Source of the DNA: Candidatus Heimdallarchaeota archaeon
GTDB taxonomy: Archaea; Asgardarchaeota; Heimdallarchaeia; Heimdallarchaeales; Heimdallarchaeaceae
NCBI GenBank assembly: GCA_019057815.1
Contig: JAHLWR010000004.1
Location: 62,001 to 126,000, forward strand
Reading direction: 5' to 3'
DNA length: 64,000 nucleotides
Below the pieces are notes generated by a model. That model searched no databases. It was not told the DNA's origin and saw only the letters and a program-made list of their open reading frames with translations. Shown here piece after piece: positions 52,915-62,407 of this stretch (the first letter of the stretch is position 1; every line of letters starts with the position of its first letter). Position numbers and translations under genes: made by a program.

Positions 52915-53051
52915 CTTTCTCATTTCTCTAAAATTCATGTTTCTTGGCTTCTAAAACCGCATGTAACATAGTAGTATACAATAAGGTATCTTATAGTAAT
53001 GCTCGTCTTTCTTGGAAGATGAGTGTCTTTGCAGTAAAATGAAAATTATAT

Positions 53052-54854
53052 TTAATCCACTATTAGATTGCAGATTTTATCAGCTTCTGATTCTTTTCCT
53101 ATCCATCTTAGAATCTCTTCTAATCCTCTCAAGCTTAGTGTATTTGTTCGAACATCACTTGGTGATTCTTTAGTCAATCTTATAATCTTCTCAACATCAA
53201 GATCCTCTTTTACCCAAATTGAGCTGGACATTAACATTCTATCTTTTTCAAAGACAACGTCTTGCCCATCAGCTGTAAAGAAAATATTATCTCGAAATTC
53301 ATTTAATCTGAAATCTTTAGATCCCATTGAGGTTAATAGATGTAAATATCCCTTCTTGATTATTGCATATGAATAGAAACAGAAAGAACTAAAATCGAAT
53401 CTATAAAGGTTAGAAAACTTCTTCCATTCTTCCTTATTAGGTCCTTTTTCATCTAAGGGACCACCATCATAATCTAATATTACAATCCTTCCAGTTGAAT
53501 CAATTGCCTTTAGCTTTATTGGTCTTCCATCTTCATCTTTGAAAAATTCGATAATTGGAAAAACTTTAGTGGAGAAAATGCTTTCTGAGTGAGATTCTAG
53601 ATTGATTTCTTCTCCTTTATAGTTGAATATAAGGTTTTGATCTTTTAATTCAATATTAATGTCCATCATCATTCTAGATATGTATTTTCCCTGTAATCGT
53701 TCTAGCTTTTCAATATCCAATTTTATTGTAGGTGGTAATTGAACTTTATCATTGATTGTTACATCTTCAGGTACTTCTCCTAGTTTTTCTTTCACTAGTC
53801 CTGACATGATTTTTTCTGCCATTTCTGCAATGAAAGGCATAGTATCTACAATCTGATTACATTCTAACAAAAGACCGATTCCTAGCTCTGGAATAAAACG
53901 ATGTCCACAGAAACAACCATCTCCATCCCCAAAAAATGATAACATTAGTTTTCCATCATATTTGTTTTTTACAACTCCAAGCCCCATACCTATTGTAGAG
54001 AGTTCATATTCTTCTGCAAAAGGGATAGTATATACTTCTTCCAGTAATTCCTGTTTCAGAAATACTTTTCCATCAACAATTCCATTATTAAGATGCATTT
54101 TAATAAATTTGGACATATCATTCACAGACGAATAATGACCTGCTGCACCAATAAAGGGACTGATAAATTTTGCAGAATCAAATTCACTATCATTTTCATG
54201 CCCTTTTGCCCAATTTGCATTTCCTAGTACGTTAGCTGTTCCTATTATACTTCTAGACATCCCCAAAGGCTCGTAAATTTTCTTCTTAACATAGTCGCTA
54301 AATTTCATACATGTTATTCTTTGTAAAACAAAAGGAATCAGGTCATATCCTGCATTAGAATAGGAATAAGAATGTCTCTCTCCTACTAGAAATTTCTGCC
54401 AACTATCATTTATCTTGCTAATGTATTTTTCAAAGGAAAAAAGTCCTTCTGCTCCTGGTTCTGTTGTTTGAGTAAAATGCTGTAATCCTGATCTGTGAGT
54501 CAATAAATGTCGAAGAGTAATTTTCTCCCTTTCCTTAACTCCAAATCGAGTGTTCCAATTAAATTCAGGATAATGCTTTACGAGAGGATCATCTAGATTG
54601 ACTAAACCATCTTGAACTGCTAGAAGGAAAGCTGTAGTCGTATAAGCTTTTGCTAAAGAACCAATCCAAAATAAAGTGTCAGAATTAACTTCTCTAGTTT
54701 TGTTTCTGTCAATGAAACCAAAACCTTCAGTCCAAACAATTCCATCCTTTGAAACTAGAGCCACTGACATTCCCGGTATATTGTATTTCTTCATACCAGC
54801 AACAATGTCATCTTTAATTTCGTTAATGAGAGTAGAAAGATTTTCTTTTTGCAT
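53052..54854 (-). CDS. Beta-lactamase-fold serine hydrolase
   Basis: A 600-aa protein of the class C beta-lactamase/penicillin-binding-protein family. The SxxK motif is in IGSLAKAYTTTAFL (near residue 66), the YxN motif in YSYSNAGYDL and the later HxG/KTG-type region in FFGDGDGCFCGHRFIPE. It is followed by a C-terminal domain of about 250 residues that is beta-rich, common in archaeal esterases/peptidases of this family. There is no signal peptide. Function as an esterase or D-aminopeptidase-like enzyme is inferred; resistance to beta-lactams is not implied in an archaeon. Confidence 0.82.
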   Translation of the reverse strand: MQKENLSTLINEIKDDIVAGMKKYNIPGMSVALVSKDGIVWTEGFGFIDRNKTREVNSDTLFWIGSLAKAYTTTAFLLAVQDGLVNLDDPLVKHYPEFNWNTRFGVKEREKITLRHLLTHRSGLQHFTQTTEPGAEGLFSFEKYISKINDSWQKFLVGERHSYSYSNAGYDLIPFVLQRITCMKFSDYVKKKIYEPLGMSRSIIGTANVLGNANWAKGHENDSEFDSAKFISPFIGAAGHYSSVNDMSKFIKMHLNNGIVDGKVFLKQELLEEVYTIPFAEEYELSTIGMGLGVVKNKYDGKLMLSFFGDGDGCFCGHRFIPELGIGLLLECNQIVDTMPFIAEMAEKIMSGLVKEKLGEVPEDVTINDKVQLPPTIKLDIEKLERLQGKYISRMMMDINIELKDQNLIFNYKGEEINLESHSESIFSTKVFPIIEFFKDEDGRPIKLKAIDSTGRIVILDYDGGPLDEKGPNKEEWKKFSNLYRFDFSSFCFYSYAIIKKGYLHLLTSMGSKDFRLNEFRDNIFFTADGQDVVFEKDRMLMSSSIWVKEDLDVEKIIRLTKESPSDVRTNTLSLRGLEEILRWIGKESEADKICNLIVD

Positions 54855-55016
54855 AAATTTCAGCTGAAGAGATTAGTTATTTTATATATATCTATCTCAA
54901 ACAATAATGTAAAATCTTGTTGTACTTCTTGTGTTGATAATATTGGGACTAAATCAACTTAGATAGTTTCCACAAATTTAGAAAAAGGTTATAACGTAAT
55001 AACGGAAAGTTTAACC

Positions 55017-56681
55017 ATGGCTAATTGGGATTATACAACAGATGTATTAGTAGTAGGATCGGGAGGAGGGGGTATGACAGCAGCTCTTGTGGCAAAGAAA
55101 GCTGGTTTGGATGTTATTGTTATTGAAAAAACACAATATTATGGAGGTTCCACTGCTCTCTCTGGAGGAGGTGTATGGATACCAAATAACTATCTTCTAG
55201 AAAAGAATGGAATTAATGATTCAATGGAAAAAGCTAGAACTTACATGGATAATACTGTTGGAGATCGTGTTCCTTCAGAATTCAAAGAAGCTTATTTGGT
55301 TAATGCTCCTAAAATGATTGATTGGTTGAGAGAAAATACTAAACTTAAATTTCTTTATATTCCAAATTACTCGGATTATCATCCAGAAAGACCTGGTGGA
55401 ATTCCTCAAGGTCGAGCTTTAGAAGCTAAACCGTTCAATGGTAGTAAACTAAAGAAAGATTTGAAACATCTTAATGCATTACCATATGATGTTCCACTTG
55501 GAATTAGTTTTACAATCACTGAGTATCATAATTTAGGAATGATAATGTCAACTTGGATTGGAAAATGGACTGCTCTTAAAGCTGGGATACGTGCTATCAT
55601 TGGTTTATTGATCCGCTATAGACACCTCACTTTAGGGAATGCACTAATTGGTAGGTTGAGAAAATCTATGCAAGATATTAACATTCCTCTTTGGCTTAAC
55701 ACCCCCTTTGAAGATCTAATATTGGAAGAAGAAAAAGTAGTTGGTGTCATTGCTAAGAAAGAAGGTTCTGAAATAAGAATAAAAGCTGAACATAGTGTAA
55801 TTCTCGCAGCTGGAGGTTTTCCACATAACCTGGAAATGAGAGAAAAATATCATCCAAAGCCTATAACAACTGAATGGACATCAGCACATTTTGGGAATAC
55901 TGGAGACGCGATTTTATCAGGAATGAAACATGGTGCTGCTGTTGATCTTATGGATGATGCTTGGTGGGGACCTTCATCTACTCCACCTGAAGATCCACCT
56001 TTCTTCCATGTTGGAGAACGAGGTTACCCTGGAGGAATTATGGTTAACAAAGCAGGTAAGCGTTTTACCAATGAATCTGCTAGTTATGTAGTGGTTGTAC
56101 ATGATATGTATGAAAAACATTCAGAAGAAATACCTCATGTCCCATGTTATTTTATTTTTGATCAACGTTTCAAATCGAAATATATGTTTGGATTGGTTTT
56201 CCCAGGGATGAAGTTTCCTGAGAAATATATTGAGAGTGGGTATATCAAAACTGCAGAAACACTGGAAGAGCTAGCTAAGAAAATTGATGTTAATGCACAA
56301 AATCTTAGTGATACAGTTAAAAGCTTTAACGACTTTGCTAGAAAAGGAAAGGATCAAGATTATGGTAGGGGAGATAGTGCATATGACCATTATTTTGGAG
56401 ATCCAAAAGTTAAACCCAATCCAAATCTGTTTCCTTTAGAAAAACCAACATTTTATGCCGTAAATTTTGTTCCTGGAGATTTGGGAACTAAAGGAGGTCT
56501 TGTTACTAACGAACATGCTCAAGTTTTGCGAAAAGATGGAACAATAATTGAGGGATTATATGCTGTTGGTAACAGCTCTTCCTCTGTTATGGGAAATAGT
56601 TATCCTGGACCTGGTGCGACTGTAGGACCTACAATGACTTTTGGCTATGTTGCAGCAAAACACATATCGAAGAAGAAATGA
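55017..56681 (+). CDS. FAD-dependent dehydrogenase/reductase (KstD/fumarate reductase flavoprotein type)
   Basis: The 554-aa flavoprotein has the FAD-binding Rossmann motif DVLVVGSGGGGMTAALVAKKAG near the N-terminus, GGSTALSGGGVWIPNN, an internal dehydrogenase domain and a second nucleotide-binding segment with IEGLYAVGNSSSSVMGNSYP and GPGATVGPTMTFGYVAA near the C-terminus. This is the signature of 3-ketosteroid delta-1-dehydrogenase and fumarate reductase-like enzymes. In an anaerobe it may reduce an unsaturated or keto substrate. No membrane or heme partner is encoded next to it. Confidence 0.87.
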   Translation: MANWDYTTDVLVVGSGGGGMTAALVAKKAGLDVIVIEKTQYYGGSTALSGGGVWIPNNYLLEKNGINDSMEKARTYMDNTVGDRVPSEFKEAYLVNAPKMIDWLRENTKLKFLYIPNYSDYHPERPGGIPQGRALEAKPFNGSKLKKDLKHLNALPYDVPLGISFTITEYHNLGMIMSTWIGKWTALKAGIRAIIGLLIRYRHLTLGNALIGRLRKSMQDINIPLWLNTPFEDLILEEEKVVGVIAKKEGSEIRIKAEHSVILAAGGFPHNLEMREKYHPKPITTEWTSAHFGNTGDAILSGMKHGAAVDLMDDAWWGPSSTPPEDPPFFHVGERGYPGGIMVNKAGKRFTNESASYVVVVHDMYEKHSEEIPHVPCYFIFDQRFKSKYMFGLVFPGMKFPEKYIESGYIKTAETLEELAKKIDVNAQNLSDTVKSFNDFARKGKDQDYGRGDSAYDHYFGDPKVKPNPNLFPLEKPTFYAVNFVPGDLGTKGGLVTNEHAQVLRKDGTIIEGLYAVGNSSSSVMGNSYPGPGATVGPTMTFGYVAAKHISKKK

Positions 56682-56839
56682 CAGTGTAAGATTCAGAAAC
56701 TTACTCTCTCATATTCTTTTCCCTCTTCTTCTACCCATTTCATATAATTAAAACTCAACATAGACTGATTGGAAAAATGATCTTGAATCTGGCAATATTT
56801 AACAGCTTATTTATATCTAGACATATTCATTGTGTACCA

Positions 56840-57736
56840 ATGAAGTCTTCAAGAGGAGTTAAAATCAATTACAGTTTTGTAAATCTTGTATTAGAGTATT
56901 TCACAAATCCATCAGAGGATAAATTATTCCAAATTAGTGAACACGCTGCAGCAAGAAAAGTCCTCTTAAATGCTCAGATTTCTAATCCTAGTCTCAAAGA
57001 TATTGTGGAATTTTGGGAGAAAATATTAGAAAAGGAGAGAAATAAAGAAAAAGAATATATTTCTGGAATTAAATCTTGCATTGCATACATTGAGGATAAC
57101 ATTGAAGATTTATTTGAATATTCTAAAGAGCTTTACAGTTATCTTCCTGATGGTTTTGTATTTGACTGTACTCTCTATCTTCACATAGGATATGATATTG
57201 GAATTGTAGCTGAAGGTGATGCATTATTGAATGTTGGTCATAAAATCTTCCATCAGAACAAAAGAGAATTAATCTATTTTGCACTTCATGAATTACATCA
57301 TGTAGGATTTACTCGTTATTATAATCCAATGAGATCTTTGTCAAAAATACATACAAAATCTGATTTAATCAAATTAATTGAAGGACTCACACATCTCGAG
57401 GGTACAGCAACCTATGCAATTAAAGAGTTAAGAGAAAGGGAGAATCAACTTGCGTTTTTTGATTATAAAGTATTAAACGATAAAACAAGAAGGAAAGAAA
57501 CAGTGGATGAGTATTTCGACATATACGACAAATACAAATATGCGCAAAGTATTCCAATTGAAGATGGAGTTGTTGATATACTTGAGGTAATGTCTGGGAA
57601 GAACAAACGTTTATGGTATGTAACAGGAGCCCATATAGCTGAAGAAATAGACAAAAATTTTGGCAGAGAGGAGCTCAATCAGACTATTGTTAATGGTTCA
57701 GAAGCATTCTTTGAGAAATATAATAGTCTATTCTAA
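56840..57736 (+). CDS. Putative zinc metallopeptidase with HExxH motif
   Basis: A 298-aa protein from ATG 56840 (an upstream in-frame ATG at 56777 adds 21 residues without a signal). The zinc-binding HELHH (about residues 172-176 from this start) and a downstream LTHLEGTATYA, with Glu that could be the third ligand, resemble the DUF5700-type gluzincin group. The rest is alpha-helical. A decayed 3'-end copy lies at 60410-60690 in the same orientation. Activity and substrate are unknown. Confidence 0.65.
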   Translation: MKSSRGVKINYSFVNLVLEYFTNPSEDKLFQISEHAAARKVLLNAQISNPSLKDIVEFWEKILEKERNKEKEYISGIKSCIAYIEDNIEDLFEYSKELYSYLPDGFVFDCTLYLHIGYDIGIVAEGDALLNVGHKIFHQNKRELIYFALHELHHVGFTRYYNPMRSLSKIHTKSDLIKLIEGLTHLEGTATYAIKELRERENQLAFFDYKVLNDKTRRKETVDEYFDIYDKYKYAQSIPIEDGVVDILEVMSGKNKRLWYVTGAHIAEEIDKNFGREELNQTIVNGSEAFFEKYNSLF

Positions 57737-57906
57737 TCTTGACTGGATTTTAAGATTTGAACATAATCTTGGTAAACCTTGCTATTCAAGAAATTCCGAT
57801 GAAATTGGTGAAATAGCTCAACTCTTTCCAAATCGGTAGTTGTAGATTTTACTATTTTGGCTAATATTGAATCAATCTCTGGATCTCTTTTGCTTAAGTC
57901 TTCCAT
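57733..57906 (-). CDS. Small hypothetical frame on the minus strand
   Basis: A 57-aa frame (MEDLSKRDPEIDSILAKIV...) ends at TAG 57733-57735, overlapping the metallopeptidase stop by 3 bases in the opposite orientation. It is helical and charged, and composition looks coding. No family is recognised. It may be a C-terminal remnant of a gene whose 5' part is missing. Confidence 0.4.
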   Translation of the reverse strand: MEDLSKRDPEIDSILAKIVKSTTTDLERVELFHQFHRNFLNSKVYQDYVQILKSSQD

Positions 57907-57958
57907 CAAACCTTCTTGCGTGAATCCATTAAACTATTATGTTTGTAGATTATACAAT

Positions 57959-58550
57959 TTAAACAATTACTCTTTTAATCTGTTGCACTATCTTTTGAAC
58001 AACAGTAGATTCAAATTCGTCTGCAAGAATGTCCATAAAAATAACGTCATATTTTTCGTTACCTAAGATTCTTGCTTGTCTTCTGCTGCCTATTATCTTG
58101 AATCCAACCTTTTCATAACAGTTAATAGCTCGCTCATTAAATGAAAAAGTTCCTAACATGATACTGTTTAGATTAAGTAGGTTAAAACCATAATCTAAGG
58201 TTAATATTGTTGCTTCGTACCCATACCTTATCCCAGAACTCCTTTCTTCCTATAGCTATTCCAAATCTAGCAGTTCTATTAACAAGGTCAACAGCTAAAA
58301 GCATTGAACGTCCAATAACAGCATCAGTTTCCTTATCACATATGCTAAAAACATGAACATCGTTTTTTATCATACTACTAATAAGTTCTTTTTGATTTTC
58401 AAGAGTAATGATAGTATAAGCTTCATCACCAAGAGGGATAGTTACTTCTAAATCATTCATCCATTCTGCCCACAATTTAGCATGGTCTAAACTAATTGGT
58501 GATAGATAACATTTTTCTCCTATTAGTTTTTTAGCTAACATAAATTTCAT
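57959..58550 (-). pseudogene. GNAT acetyltransferase (RimJ/RimL-like), split by a frame change
   Basis: The N-terminal frame (58182-58550) begins MLAKKLIGEKCYLSPISLDHAKLW and ends out of frame, while the C-terminal frame (57959-58159) carries INCYEKVGFKIIG, the usual end of a RimJ/RimL-type acetyltransferase. The coding sense shifts frame near 58225. This may be a real host pseudogene or a sequencing error in a low-coverage stretch. These enzymes acetylate N-termini of proteins or small amines. Confidence 0.7.
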
Positions 58551-58811
58551 GGTTTTGATAGTTGTTAGGTTTATATCTTTTACTTTGTAGCCTTTCTCTG
58601 TCTGTTGTTAATTACTTTGTCAGTCAAAAATAAGGGAAGGATTCTTGAAAGTCTCATTTTTCTTATTTTACTTCTTTTACTTAAATCCAAAATATAACAC
58701 TAGTTAGTTTTTCTGATAGTTCCCACTGTTCTTTCTAGAAGAGTATTTACTCGTGTTGTCTGCAACAAAATGAAAATATAGTTTTATAGGTCTCAGAGTT
58801 TCTTTGAAGAA
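58551..58811. repeat. Intergenic stretch with a dispersed short repeat
   Basis: Nothing coding. From 58718 to 58777 there is a 60-bp copy of a repeat also found at 62285-62344: both begin GTTCCCACTGTTCTTT and end near ATAAAATGAAAT or CAAAATGAAAAT. Function is unknown. Confidence 0.55.
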
Positions 58812-59054
58812 TTAATAGAAACCTTTCCTGTCTGAAATCTCCGTAAAATCTAATTTCCTCGCTTTTTTATTTATTTTATATTTGATTCTATACTTTCCAA
58901 AACGAATGCGATAACAATCTTTTTCTAATTTAATTGGTTTTATGTCATACCTTTCAATCAAAGGCAATAAAGAAGGAGACTCTTTAAGTTCTTTTACAAA
59001 TTCTTTTAGCTTGTCTTTAATGTGTTTAGGGATTTTATTCCGTTTATCTTTCAT
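58812..59054 (-). CDS. RelE/ParE-type toxin
   Basis: The 80-aa protein has the pattern of RelE/ParE toxins: helical N-terminus (KHIKDKLKEFVKELKES), central YRIRFGKYRIKYKI beta strands and the C-terminal ISDRKGFY end. It is of the usual length and looks complete. Its gene lies 57 bp after an antitoxin-like gene on the same strand. It would cleave ribosome-bound mRNA or block DNA gyrase; the motif does not tell which. Confidence 0.75.
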   Translation of the reverse strand: MKDKRNKIPKHIKDKLKEFVKELKESPSLLPLIERYDIKPIKLEKDCYRIRFGKYRIKYKINKKARKLDFTEISDRKGFY

Positions 59055-59111
59055 TTGTTTTTGAAAGGAGTCAGTAAAATTGATGTCGTAGGTGATTTAG
59101 ACCCACTCCGC

Positions 59112-59621
59112 TTATTCCCACATTTCCCTGTCATCACTTAAGTCTTCCCAGCTTTTTACTTTACCTTTTTTACTCTCTTTGAGTCCCTTTTTGAATCTTT
59201 TCAGTTCCTCTTTGCTCATCTCCTCTTCTTCTGGAGGTAATAAATCCAGTGCCTGTATAAATTCTTCGAATTTGTTATATAGTTCAAATATTAATTTTCC
59301 TTTTTCTACCTTGATATTGATAATATCAAGGACATCCCACTCTAATTTGTTAATGATTTCAATGGGCAGTTTTACACTATTTTCATGAGAAATGAAGGTT
59401 TGATTCTTATTTAGAAGATTTAGAAGAATTTTCAATTTATCTTGTTTTTCAGTTCTTTGTACAGGTAGTATTTTATATTCAGGGAATTTCTCATAACCTA
59501 TATTTTCTTTATATGATTTATACTCACAATCTTTAGTATATAGAAACTTTTTTTCTTCTTTTTTTTCTTCAAATTTTTCTAGTTTCTCTGTTTCATATTT
59601 TTTCAGTATAGTATTACTCAT
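59112..59621 (-). CDS. Antitoxin with AbrB-like DNA-binding part
   Basis: From ATG 59621 (GTG 59630 is an alternative) a protein of about 169 aa. Residues about 85-115 read VKLPIEIINKLEWDVLDIIN followed by a short beta strand, like the swapped-hairpin AbrB/SpoVT fold. The C-terminal part is acidic and helical (SKEELKRFKKGLKESKKGKV), resembling the segment with which RelE-type antitoxins wrap the toxin. The gene overlaps the 205-aa gene upstream by 8 bp (17 if the GTG start is used) and precedes the RelE-like toxin, so it is probably the antitoxin and its autorepressor. Confidence 0.6.
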   Translation of the reverse strand: MSNTILKKYETEKLEKFEEKKEEKKFLYTKDCEYKSYKENIGYEKFPEYKILPVQRTEKQDKLKILLNLLNKNQTFISHENSVKLPIEIINKLEWDVLDIINIKVEKGKLIFELYNKFEEFIQALDLLPPEEEEMSKEELKRFKKGLKESKKGKVKSWEDLSDDREMWE

Positions 59622-60231
59622 CCCTATCACCTACTACCTCTCTTCTAATTTTTTTGAGTTTTTCTATTAGTTTCTCTATCTCTAATTTTGATAATACCAG
59701 ATTGCAGTTTTCATTTTTATAATTCGGTGTAGTATATTCAAAGTTTAGATTCACAAGCTGCACTTCAAAACTATCATCATGAGACTTAATTGCCTTTTTT
59801 AAAATTTCATGTTTGATTCTATATAATGAATTTAAGTTACTTTCTAGATATGATATTATGTACTGTTTAGTGTCCTTATCAATGAAATCAACTATTTTAT
59901 TAAGTTTCTCACTTGCTTCAGTATCAATATTATCAATTTCTTGTATTTTACCAGTTTTGAATATGTCATAGATGGATGGTAATAAGGTTGCTAATATAAG
60001 ATGGGCTTCATCATCGTTTAAGCCTAGATCTTTTTCAAGATCAGATATTTTACGTAATCTTACTCCAAAACCACTTTCAGATTTTTGAATTAAAATGTCT
60101 TCATCTATAATAGCTTCTCTAAATAAGCTTGCGATTATTTTTGAGGATTTTTCATCAATATTAGATAATGCTTTTACAAGTTTCTTTTCTTTTTCTAAAT
60201 CTGGTTCTATCTGATTTATATCATCTGACAT
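59614..60231 (-). CDS. Hypothetical protein, first gene of the toxin-antitoxin operon
   Basis: A 205-aa, strongly helical and acidic protein without a family I recognise. It overlaps the antitoxin gene by a few bases, so three genes appear to be co-translated: this, the antitoxin, then the RelE-type toxin. It may be an accessory factor or an older, diverged antitoxin-like part. A 21-bp palindrome (60247-60267) lies 15 bp upstream of its start. Confidence 0.5.
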   Translation of the reverse strand: MSDDINQIEPDLEKEKKLVKALSNIDEKSSKIIASLFREAIIDEDILIQKSESGFGVRLRKISDLEKDLGLNDDEAHLILATLLPSIYDIFKTGKIQEIDNIDTEASEKLNKIVDFIDKDTKQYIISYLESNLNSLYRIKHEILKKAIKSHDDSFEVQLVNLNFEYTTPNYKNENCNLVLSKLEIEKLIEKLKKIRREVVGDRDE

Positions 60232-60246
60232 TTATTCACTTATCCT

Positions 60247-60267
60247 AAAATCCTTAATAAGGATTTT
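60247..60267. promoter_or_regulatory. 21-bp palindrome before the toxin-antitoxin operon
   Basis: AAAATCCTTA, one base, TAAGGATTTT: arms are perfect. It is 15 bp upstream of the start at 60231, so it probably overlaps the transcription start and acts as the operator by which the antitoxin represses the operon. Confidence 0.65.
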
Positions 60268-60694
60268 TCATATACAATGATAAATATTCGTATATTTGTT
60301 TCTAAAAAACTATAAAAACATATATTGTTTAGATTTTTCAAGAAAAACAGAATTCCATGTTTGTTTCATATCTATCTTGTGTTTATCTTAATATGTTGAA
60401 ATTTCTTTGAATAGGAGATAAAAGAAAGAGAGAATCAACTGTCATTCTTTGACTATGATGCTCTGAATAACAAAAAAAGCGTGCAGAATCAGTAGAAGAG
60501 TATTTTGAGATATATAATAAATATAAAACTGCTAAAAATCTTCCAGTAGAAGACAGTGATTTTGAAATACTTGAGGTAATATCCAGGAAGAACAAACGTT
60601 TATGGTATGTCACAGCTCATATGGCTGAAGAAATAGATGTGAAACTTGAAGAGATGAGCTTAACAAAACAATCATTAAAGTTTGTTATTTGTAG
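60268..60694. other. Intergenic stretch with metallopeptidase remnant
   Basis: Apart from the remnant at 60410-60690 no gene is seen. The first 130 bp are upstream sequence of the toxin-antitoxin operon. Confidence 0.4.
60410..60690 (+). pseudogene. 3'-end remnant of a metallopeptidase paralogue
   Basis: Plus-strand segments match the last third of the metallopeptidase at 56840: KERENQLSFFDYDAL against RERENQLAFFDYKVL, then EEYFEIYNKYK, LEVISRKNKRLWYVTAHMAEEID against LEVMSGKNKRLWYVTGAHIA. The catalytic part is absent and the frame is not continuous. It is a decayed copy of a host gene. Confidence 0.75.
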
Positions 60695-62001
60695 CTAATC
60701 TAATTCAAAATATTTCAGAGTTTTTGCCTTTGATTCTGATATAATTTCTTCAGGAAGTTCATCAAAAGCAAAGTCAAAAATACTTATATTCCCTGAGTTT
60801 AGTTCGATAACTTGTTCATTGTCACTTGGTTGTGAAATTTGCAATTCTGTAGCATTATTTAATAGAATATATTGAATATTATCCACATATTCTAACAAAG
60901 AACTAACCTCTGTATAACTTTGCCTTTTAGATGGTTTAAGTCGGAATCCTACAATTGAATTCTTCAATTTTTCAGAATCATATTCATCAAATGAATGAAT
61001 TGGGAAATTATTGATCATTCCTCCGTTTACCATAAGATTTACGGAATTAAAATCCTTCGTAACAGATTGAATTTCTTTTTCAGTTTGTTTTAATAGAACT
61101 GGTTTGAATAAAAATGGAATACCAACCGACATTCTTACTGCATCTGCCACGCAAAGATCTTGCCACTTCTCATTATTCCTGAAATAGAACACTTTTTTTG
61201 TATTTATACAAACAGCAGTAATAACTAAATCTACATTAAACTCTTTAACAAACATCTCAAAAGTACAATTTTTTATTCCAGATTTTTTTTCTATCCAGTC
61301 ATCAAACATATTTCTTAATGTATCACCCAAGAATAGTCCATTTCATATTTTAAACTGTTAAAAGAATGTAAAGGTTCTTTTAAAACATGAGTTAGTGCAG
61401 GACTAATTGTTTCTGATTTTACTAATTCTTTGATAAGAGAATTAGCAGAATTATCAAAATGCTTTTTTTTTGTTTTTCTTGCTTCGTAACTTAAATACCC
61501 TCGTAATAGAAAAGAAAAAAATTGTAAACTACTTCGTTTGAAAACATTTTTTGGTAACCCTAATAAGTTTTTGATTTTTTTGTCTTCAGATTTCAGATAA
61601 TTTGACCATGAGGATTTAATATATTTATCAACATTCTTGAATCTTGGGTCTTGAATAATGATATCTGTATTTTTCTTTGTGTATATCGTAGGCATCTTCC
61701 CAAATTCTACATTATCAAGGACATTTTTACCTATATTTTGTGAAAAAATTTCTCGAAGTTCTTCAGGAGTATAACAACATGCTACAAGTAAAGCGGACAT
61801 AGAACCAGCTGAAGTCCCAGACACACCGAGAATTTTATTTGGGTTTAATCTTATTGAGGTTTGTCCATTAACTTCTTTTTTAATATATGATAAAATTCCT
61901 AACTCTTCTAAAGCTTGAAGAGCACCAATATATGCAATCCCTTTACCCCCTCCACCCTCAAAAGCCAAATATCTGACATCTTCTTTAGAAATTTTTACCA
62001 T
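60695..62001 (-). pseudogene. Patatin-like phospholipase, split between two frames
   Basis: Patatins are lipid acyl hydrolases with a Ser-Asp dyad. The N-terminal frame (61315-62001, 228 codons) has the oxyanion motif FEGGGGKGIAYIGAL and the nucleophile in GVSGTSAGSMSAL. The C-terminal frame (60695-61330, 211 codons) has VITAVCINTKKVFYF and the catalytic region LMVNGGMINNFPIHSF. The frames overlap by 16 bp and are offset by one, so the gene is split (host pseudogene, error or frameshifted expression). The dyad Asp of DGG is Asn here, a second sign that the enzyme may be inactive. Confidence 0.75.
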
Positions 62002-62407
62002 AAAAACACCAAATTCGATTCCAATCTAGATATAAAAATAGAATATTGTTTTTAGTGTTTTTGATAGATGATATCCAGTAGATGCTATGTTTTCAAAACT
62101 ATGAATATGATTTACAAAAAAAAGTACTGAATAAAAGATAAGCATCTTATATACAAATTACATGACCAAAAACATTAAAAGAAATCTTAATGTTAAATTA
62201 TCAAAACCAAACTTATATACTTGTCATTTTTTTCTTCAATAAAATGTAAGAAATGAATAATTGGGGGGATGGTTTTGCTTGGTGGTTCCCACTGTTCTTT
62301 TTAAAGAGTAGTTATTTTTTTTGTCTTTGAAATAAAATGAAATCCTAGAAAAATATTAGTAAATCAGTAAGGAAAACCTTTTTGTATATTTTTGAAACTA
62401 TTTTTCT
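62002..62407. other. Intergenic region with dispersed repeat
   Basis: No gene is seen in this 406-bp gap between divergent genes. The second copy of the 60-bp dispersed repeat lies at 62285-62344. The promoter of the acetyltransferase gene at 62408 is probably within the last 60 bp, with a candidate TATATTTTTG near 62384. Confidence 0.4.

Noticed and set aside
57857-58066. Plus-strand frame opposite the GNAT remnant
   Set aside because: Antisense to the GNAT C-terminal part and the small minus-strand frame; no coding pattern of its own.
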